Source: Lachnospiraceae bacterium
Lineage (GTDB): Bacteria; Bacillota; Clostridia; Lachnospirales; Lachnospiraceae
Direction: 5' to 3'
Assembly: GCA_910574285.1 (NCBI GenBank)
Contig: CAJTAL010000018.1
Location: forward strand, 18,589 to 82,588
DNA: 64,000 bases
Of this stretch, positions 59,494-64,000 are shown piece by piece; the stretch's first letter is position 1; each line of letters begins with the position of its first letter. The position numbers and the translations under genes were made by a program. Under the pieces are notes generated by a model that had not been told where the DNA came from, did not search any database, and was given only the letters and a program-made list of their open reading frames with translations.

Positions 59494-59784
59494 TTAATTC
59501 CCCTTCAGCGCCTGTACGCGCATCCGGATATTTTCGTCAAATTCTTCATCCGAATATTTGGGGTCTCTGGTCTTCTTCCAGATATCGCAGGGAACTTTGC
59601 CGCATTCGCCGCAGTTTTTCAAATTCTTTTGATTGACTGTACAATCATAGATGGCACATGCTTTACCTTCCGGCACATGAAAAACCTTCCCGCTTAAGTC
59701 ATTGCAGCCCGAACACATCTTTCCGTAACAATGGCAGGCGCTGCAATCAGTTCCGCACACACTCAGGTTCACGTTTTCTCTCAT
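59494..59784 (-). CDS. DUF3795 Cys-rich protein
   Basis: 96 residues with ten cysteines in pairs and clusters (CGTDCSACHCYG, CSGCND, CAIYDCT, CGECGKVPC). This is the DUF3795 family of probable zinc- or iron-sulfur-binding proteins with no known role. It begins 38 bp after the AraC-type gene on the same strand and may form an operon with it. AGGAATGAAC precedes the ATG, a modest site. Confidence 0.85.
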   Translation of the reverse strand: MRENVNLSVCGTDCSACHCYGKMCSGCNDLSGKVFHVPEGKACAIYDCTVNQKNLKNCGECGKVPCDIWKKTRDPKYSDEEFDENIRMRVQALKGN

Positions 59785-59822
59785 TGTTCATTCCTTCTTT
59801 CGTCAGTAATATAGACATCCTA

Positions 59823-60695
59823 TTACGATTTACGATGATTGTCTTGTATATTTCCGACATCTTTGTAAGCACATGCTTTGGCTTTCTCTATGTTCATCGT
59901 ATGATAACGCTTAAATTCCCGCATCAGATGTGACTGATCAGAATACCCGTACCTGCAGGCTGCATCCTGAATACAAAAAACGGGATTACTTAAGATTTCA
60001 TTCCACAAGCACTGATACCGTATGAGATTACAGAGTTTTTTAGGCGTTATGCCGATATATTCGCGGAAAAGCCGTTCCTGCTGTCTGATGCTGATAAAGC
60101 ATTCCCGCGCCAGCATATTCACACTTAAGGCTCCCTTTTGCTGAAGAATCAATCTCACGGCATTATCGACGTTATCATTCTGCCGGAGCTTAGATAACTG
60201 CCGCAGGAAAATGTCCTCCGTTATGGCAATCCGCTCCTTTAACGTCTGCTTTTCCAGCAACTGTGGCCGCAGTATTTCGTCCAATCGGCGAAACCTGGAT
60301 GAAATATCACAATATTGATTCAATGTATCTGTCAGGGAATCTTCCGCGAAAGAATAGGCACCCCATGCGTAAAACCGAATCGCAAATACAGAAACCAGAT
60401 GCCCGGGCTTGATACATTCATGATAAAGAAAACTTGCGTCGTTAATTCCGCAGAAACCTCCGGTAACCGTAGATTCTGTGTGATTAATCTGATAGATGAT
60501 ATCCACACAGGTGTCAGGGATGATCACGCTTGCTTCCGCAATTTTCCTGATTTCCCCATAAGGATTTTCACTTCCCCAAAAGCATCGGATATATTTTGCC
60601 AATTCCAGATTGTCGGAGCTTATTTCTCTATATTGATCGTTGTGTCTGAATGGGGTTGCCGTCAACGGCATATATGAAATATTTCTGCCTGCCAT
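59823..60695 (-). CDS. AraC-family regulator, DUF6597-type N-terminus
   Basis: 290 residues. N-terminal domain with ELAKYIRCFWGSENP and IIPDTCVDIIYQIN (the DUF6597/AraC pattern), C-terminal HTH_18 (LSVNMLARECFISIRQQERL and IQDAACRYGYSDQSHLMREF). Ligand unknown. AGGAGA 11 bases before the ATG. The Cys-rich DUF3795 gene downstream is a possible target or partner. Confidence 0.88.
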   Translation of the reverse strand: MAGRNISYMPLTATPFRHNDQYREISSDNLELAKYIRCFWGSENPYGEIRKIAEASVIIPDTCVDIIYQINHTESTVTGGFCGINDASFLYHECIKPGHLVSVFAIRFYAWGAYSFAEDSLTDTLNQYCDISSRFRRLDEILRPQLLEKQTLKERIAITEDIFLRQLSKLRQNDNVDNAVRLILQQKGALSVNMLARECFISIRQQERLFREYIGITPKKLCNLIRYQCLWNEILSNPVFCIQDAACRYGYSDQSHLMREFKRYHTMNIEKAKACAYKDVGNIQDNHRKS

Positions 60696-60990
60696 AAATT
60701 TGGTCTTCTCCTATATTATTCTTCATTTCCACTGTTTTTCTCTGCTCCAATTTATCAGACTCTCCAAATTTTACATTGCAATCTCATTCAATTTACTCTA
60801 TAATGCAGAACGGTTATCTCTCTATTATATTATCATTCTGCCTTTCTTATGGCAATCTTTTTTACCCTGTAAACATCCATCTTTATCCAACAGATTCCGC
60901 ATCATCTCATACAATCCCGTGCCAGTCAGCCCCGAGACCCTATTTTTTCTAACTCCTTCAATGTAGCCGGAACTGTCATACTGACGTCCC
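60696..60990. other. Gap with no supported gene
   Basis: The spacer behind the AraC-type gene, AT-rich. A minus-strand frame (60825-61031) has no ribosome binding site or recognisable motif. A TATAAT-like box near 60797 (minus: ATTATA) is possible. Confidence 0.4.
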
Positions 60991-61023
60991 CAAAAAGAAA
61001 ACATCCGCCAATTTTGGCAGATG
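60991..61023 (-). terminator. Terminator after the RNHCP gene
   Basis: Minus strand: CATCTGCCAA / TTGGCGGATG (61002-61023), one mismatch, followed by TTTTCTTTTT. Confidence 0.8.
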
Positions 61024-61053
61024 CTCTTCATAAATATAAAATTATTTACAGTA

Positions 61054-61479
61054 CTATTGCAGGCTTCCTTCTCCTCCCATCATCCGAGTCATTTCTTCTA
61101 TTCTCTCAATGGGGAACGGCGGCTGACTGATCGGTTTCATTGCAATAGACATAAGCTTCATAGGATTGTCATCCGCGGCTACCCGATTCGAACTAAATGC
61201 ACCGCATATCTTACATCTATGAATAATCGCCCATTCTCCGCTTTTTCTGACCCAGACCGCTACCGGCTCCATATGACCGCCGCAATCACATTCACGGTCT
61301 CCCGGCTCAATATCGACATGTAAACTATACAGACAGTTTGGGCAATGATTTCTGTGTCCGCTCCCCGCGCCTTCCGGTGTTACCAATCTTCCGCAGTTCT
61401 TACATACAAATGATTCGTTACATGGATGTGTTTTGTAATATCCCTTTGTATACTGTTTCCTTTTGTTTTCTCTATTCAC
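61054..61479 (-). CDS. RNHCP-domain protein
   Basis: 141 residues with the signature SFVCKNCGRL, GSGHRNHCPNCLYS and ECDCGGHMEP, then CKICGAFSSNRVAADDNP. The RNHCP family carries several zinc-binding Cys pairs and has no known function. Its start overlaps the stop of the CD3324-like gene by 4 bp, so the two are co-translated. Confidence 0.87.
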   Translation of the reverse strand: MNRENKRKQYTKGYYKTHPCNESFVCKNCGRLVTPEGAGSGHRNHCPNCLYSLHVDIEPGDRECDCGGHMEPVAVWVRKSGEWAIIHRCKICGAFSSNRVAADDNPMKLMSIAMKPISQPPFPIERIEEMTRMMGGEGSLQ

Positions 61480-61775
61480 TTTTTAAGTCCTCCGTCTTTC
61501 TCTTTTGAGGACTCATGTTCATGTATAATTCCCTGAATTCTCTTTTCAGAAAGATAATACACTTCGCCTAATTCTGTAATAGTCTCACCCGAATAGAATC
61601 GGCTGACTATTGTCTGATTGCGTTCTGCCAGCTTTTTTTTCGTTCCGTTTTTCTCTCCCCAGGACAATATATTTTCATTTTTTCTGGGGATATATATCAA
61701 CTGACCGTCAATATATTCCTGAATCTCTTTAATCAAAACTTTCGGCAGTACGTCTTCTGCATTCATATAGCTCAT
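61476..61775 (-). CDS. CD3324-like helix-turn-helix protein, second copy
   Basis: 99 residues, AEDVLPKVLIKEIQEYIDGQ, YIPRKNENILSWGEKNGTK and a C-terminal HTH (SGETITELGEVYYLSEKRIQ); similar over its whole length to 48526-48801. The start at 61775 follows AGGAGG at 6 bases, well inside the longer frame. It overlaps the RNHCP gene. Confidence 0.83.
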   Translation of the reverse strand: MSYMNAEDVLPKVLIKEIQEYIDGQLIYIPRKNENILSWGEKNGTKKKLAERNQTIVSRFYSGETITELGEVYYLSEKRIQGIIHEHESSKEKDGGLKK

Positions 61776-61994
61776 ATGCGTCCTCCTAAAATAACTTAGG
61801 ATGCAATGGCTATCGCATTTGCGCCTATTCATTATTTGCAATAGCCATCGCTACCGCACATTTAACATATTATTCTTCAAAAAACACTCTTTAAACCTTT
61901 CTGGATTATATTTGCACTCATCATAACACCTTTTTGCATCTTTATCAATCTTATTTTCGATTAAAACTGTTTTCGAGCAGCCTGCCAGCTTCTG

Positions 61995-62675
61995 TCAGTG
62001 AATTACTTCATAGCGTAATCTAAGATACGAGTTCTCTAAAACTGCACAGTCTTGCAATTTCAATACGCCTATTTTTAATAATTCGCTTTCTGATACCAAA
62101 GATTTTCCATCAATTAAAGTAGATGTATCTTTCCCGCCAATTAATACAGGCGCTACGACAATATCAATATAATCTATCAGCTTTTCACGAAGAAACAGTT
62201 CGTTTAGTGTACCGCCGGTTTGTATCGTTATTCTCTCACAACTATATTCTGATTTGAGTTTTGTAAGAACATCTTTCAGCGATAATTCATTTTGATATAT
62301 AATATGGAGATTATCTTCTTCCATACCGAATGCCGGATGTTTTTCGTTGGATGTAACCAGCACAAATTGTTTTGATAAAGTACAGAAATAACGTATACCA
62401 TTTTCCTTTAAATGTTTATTATCGATTACAACAAAGGAGACAGGCGTTTTATTTGGCATGTCCGCTGTGTTAATGCCGATTTTTGCCTGCACTCTTCCGG
62501 AATTAAGCGACCATAAATCTGTTGTCTGCTCTATTTCATAATATTGATGTAATCCTTCTTTAACTCCTGCTATCTTAGGAAAATCTTTATCTACGTCTAA
62601 ATTATCTGATGCGCCGGTACTGATCTTTCCGTCAACAGACATCAGCATAAATAATTTTGTAATAGGTCTGTCCAT
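61995..62675 (-). CDS. RibD C-terminal/dihydrofolate-reductase-like reductase
   Basis: 226 residues of the RibD_C fold: start ITKLFMLMSVDGKISTGASD, then ITIQTGGTLNELFLREKLID and VAPVLIGGKDTSTLIDG, the NADPH and substrate segments. Proteins of this family reduce pterin- or ribosyl-amino-pyrimidine-like substrates; several are general reductases. No riboflavin genes adjoin it. The start at 62675 follows GGAGGG. Confidence 0.88.
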   Translation of the reverse strand: MDRPITKLFMLMSVDGKISTGASDNLDVDKDFPKIAGVKEGLHQYYEIEQTTDLWSLNSGRVQAKIGINTADMPNKTPVSFVVIDNKHLKENGIRYFCTLSKQFVLVTSNEKHPAFGMEEDNLHIIYQNELSLKDVLTKLKSEYSCERITIQTGGTLNELFLREKLIDYIDIVVAPVLIGGKDTSTLIDGKSLVSESELLKIGVLKLQDCAVLENSYLRLRYEVIH

Positions 62676-62742
62676 TTTATCCCTCCAACTTCCCATGTGT
62701 CTCTGGCTTTATTATACACTATTCCGTTGAAAAAGTATAACA

Positions 62743-62901
62743 TCAGGGTTCTTTTTCTTCTTCAGCTTCTTGAATCTGCACGACACCTGTTCCTGAAAGA
62801 GCTTCTAGCATCTTTCGTATCTCATTCTGGGCTATAGGGCCTGATCCCAAAGACAGACTCACCATTAAAGCGAGAATTAATTTATATATCTTTTTTTTCA
62901 T
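62743..62901 (-). CDS. Short secreted peptide
   Basis: 52 residues: KKKIYKLILALMVSLSLGSG is a signal-peptide-like start, followed by a helical stretch (IAQNEIRKMLEALSGTGVVQ) and an acidic end EAEEEKEP. GGAGGAATATGA stands before the ATG. It could be an exported signalling peptide or a secreted regulator; no processing genes lie near. Too small for a confident family. Confidence 0.5.
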   Translation of the reverse strand: MKKKIYKLILALMVSLSLGSGPIAQNEIRKMLEALSGTGVVQIQEAEEEKEP

Positions 62902-63068
62902 TCATATTCCTCCAATTCGGTCTCTGCAGTTTATGTTCATTTGCGTACAAAAAGGAAGCCATTGTATGATTCTAAAAATGGCTTATAATAACTAACCTAT
63001 TTGCAATAATTTGAGAGGAAATGATTCAATTATCCAGACGGATCTTTTGATTAATTAATGTCCATCTA

Positions 63069-63377
63069 TCAGGCAATAAAATAAAGAAAATGAAAAAGAA
63101 GATAAAAAAGGAACAAAGAAGCAGAGTAAATTCTTTTGAAACATCTGCAATCATGGACAGCAGGTATGTATTTTTCGTTATAGTTTTGATATAGGGAATT
63201 ATTATTATTCAAAAATGACGATTCAAAACAAGCAGTATTATCATCACCTTCATTGGCTGCAACAATTTCCGAAATTGGCTGCGTCCCAATTACCGCAGTC
63301 TTATCTATGAATTCATAAAAGTTATAATCAGCGCAGAAAAATACATTTACAATTGAGCACACAGCAAAAAGAAGCAT
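63069..63377 (-). CDS. Fragment with membrane helices, unrecognised
   Basis: 102 codons from an ATG at 63377 without a ribosome binding site. A hydrophobic start (MLLFAVCSIVNVFFCADYNF) continues in frame upstream to a stop at about 63411, and a second hydrophobic stretch ends it (SASLFLFYLLFHFLYFIA). It looks like a damaged gene for a small membrane protein and could be non-coding. Confidence 0.3.
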   Translation of the reverse strand: MLLFAVCSIVNVFFCADYNFYEFIDKTAVIGTQPISEIVAANEGDDNTACFESSFLNNNNSLYQNYNEKYIPAVHDCRCFKRIYSASLFLFYLLFHFLYFIA

Positions 63378-63570
63378 AATAAAACAGGCTATAATACGAG
63401 CCAGCTTTGACGCTTAAATTTATGTTTACTTTCTTAGAGCACATTGGATTCCATTTTCTCACATCCTTTTATCGTAACATCCGATTTGAGCCATAAAATC
63501 CCTACGCCCTGTTTCCGTACGTTTTTTCTTTATCGTCTATCCTTCCATCACCACCTCTCCCTAATGCTTC

Positions 63571-64000
63571 CTATATAAACCGTATTTGTATCTTCTGATT
63601 TATCTCTTCCTTATATTTCTCTAGCAGCAGTTCCTTCATGGATTCCATCATCCGCTTATGCTTTTGCTCCAAACTTTGCTTTACTTTCTTCCATATTCGC
63701 TCCCATGCCTCCAGAAACTGTCCGATCATATGTCCAATCTGAATCAGGTAATAATGGTTTTTCAACGCTTGGTAATTCCTGCTGTACAGATGCTCCAGAT
63801 AGTATCCATGCTTCTTCTGTGCATTGAACCCCTCATTTTCAATCCTCCAGCGCATCCTTCCCCTCTCCGTCAGATCAGCTACATTTTTTCGGGTGACAGG
63901 CAGATCCGTCAGAAACCAGAATTCTTTTTGAATGATTTCTGCTCTTCCTTTTTTCTTCCCCTTTTTACTGAGTCGTTCTTGATATTCCCCGTATTCTGCC
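63571..64000 (-). mobile_element. Transposase C-terminus, IS4-like, cut by window edge
   Basis: About 143 codons visible: FWFLTDLPVTRKNVADLTER, then RMRWRIENEGFNAQKKHGYY, EHLYSRNYQALKNHYYLIQI. The RWRIENEGFN box holds the last catalytic Glu of DDE transposases of the IS4-like group. The rest lies beyond position 64000. The reading frame is open to the edge, so this copy may be intact, unlike the remnant at 4132-4500. Confidence 0.85.

Noticed and set aside
60825..61031. 68-codon minus-strand frame before the AraC-type gene
   Set aside because: Overlaps the RNHCP terminator, has no ribosome binding site, and shows no family pattern.

Overview
The window looks like a chromosome segment of an anaerobic, spore-forming Firmicute, most likely a Lachnospiraceae member (Clostridium cluster XIVa). 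The reasons are moderate GC, strong AGGAGG ribosome binding sites, a flavodiiron protein with fused rubredoxin, an EF-G-like/NYN fusion GTPase, a Spo0A-type DNA-binding protein behind perfect 0A boxes, and two CD3324-like HTH proteins. This placement is inferred from gene content; I cannot run a phylogeny.

Layout. 1-3.5 kb: an OmpR-type two-component system (the kinase runs off the left edge) divergent from a stand-alone Spo0A C-terminal-domain protein. 3.6-5.7 kb: a decayed mobile region bounded by two 66-bp direct repeats. It holds a chimera of a broken IS4-type transposase and a sigma region 4 fragment, plus two tandem copies of a roughly 455-bp unit carrying a 26-28 residue hydrophobic toxin-like peptide, a convergent antisense RNA unit and a truncated integrase start. 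5.8-15.6 kb: core metabolism with carB, a ribosome-protection-type GTPase fused to a Rae1/YacP-like NYN nuclease domain, a flavodiiron protein and a Rieske/FAD oxidoreductase. 15.6-25.4 kb: a Wadjet (jetD-jetA-jetB-jetC) anti-plasmid operon, and an AAA-ATPase/PD-(D/E)XK-type gene that shares an almost identical promoter with it. 25.5-29.6 kb: a large secreted, membrane-anchored surface protein with a histone-H1-like basic tail.

29.6-33.3 kb: low-density sequence with gene fragments, a Phd/PIN toxin-antitoxin pair and a HAD hydrolase. 33.4-44.7 kb: two antimicrobial-peptide-type ABC transporter loci, each with its own two-component system. The first (FtsX-type permease plus ATPase) is separated from its regulators by a HicAB pair. 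The second is Cpr/lantibiotic-immunity-like (ATPase, two permeases and a small membrane protein) with a divergent regulator/kinase pair and phased CTTACA repeats between them. 44.7-52.5 kb: a GH4 glycosidase with a divergent AraC regulator, a MATE exporter, a CD3324-like gene, a CobD/HisC-like aminotransferase, and an FMN-riboswitch-controlled ribU plus flavin-binding protein operon.

52.7-64 kb: an accessory region. It contains a WYL-regulator remnant fused to a truncated membrane ORF, five iteron-like repeats before an AAA/DUF4143 ATPase, and a three-gene unit (WYL regulator, 110-residue protein, and a 660-residue protein with a PH-like domain, a possible QxK nuclease core and a glycine-zipper membrane region). 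An XRE regulator overlapping a membrane-anchored relative of its own C-terminal domain, several small regulators, and a transposase cut by the right edge follow.

The best candidates for something undescribed are the WYL/110-aa/660-aa unit, the paired type I toxin-antitoxin-like modules whose two convergent RNAs carry the same leader motif, the GTPase-Rae1 fusion, and the promoter shared by Wadjet and the adjacent ATPase.
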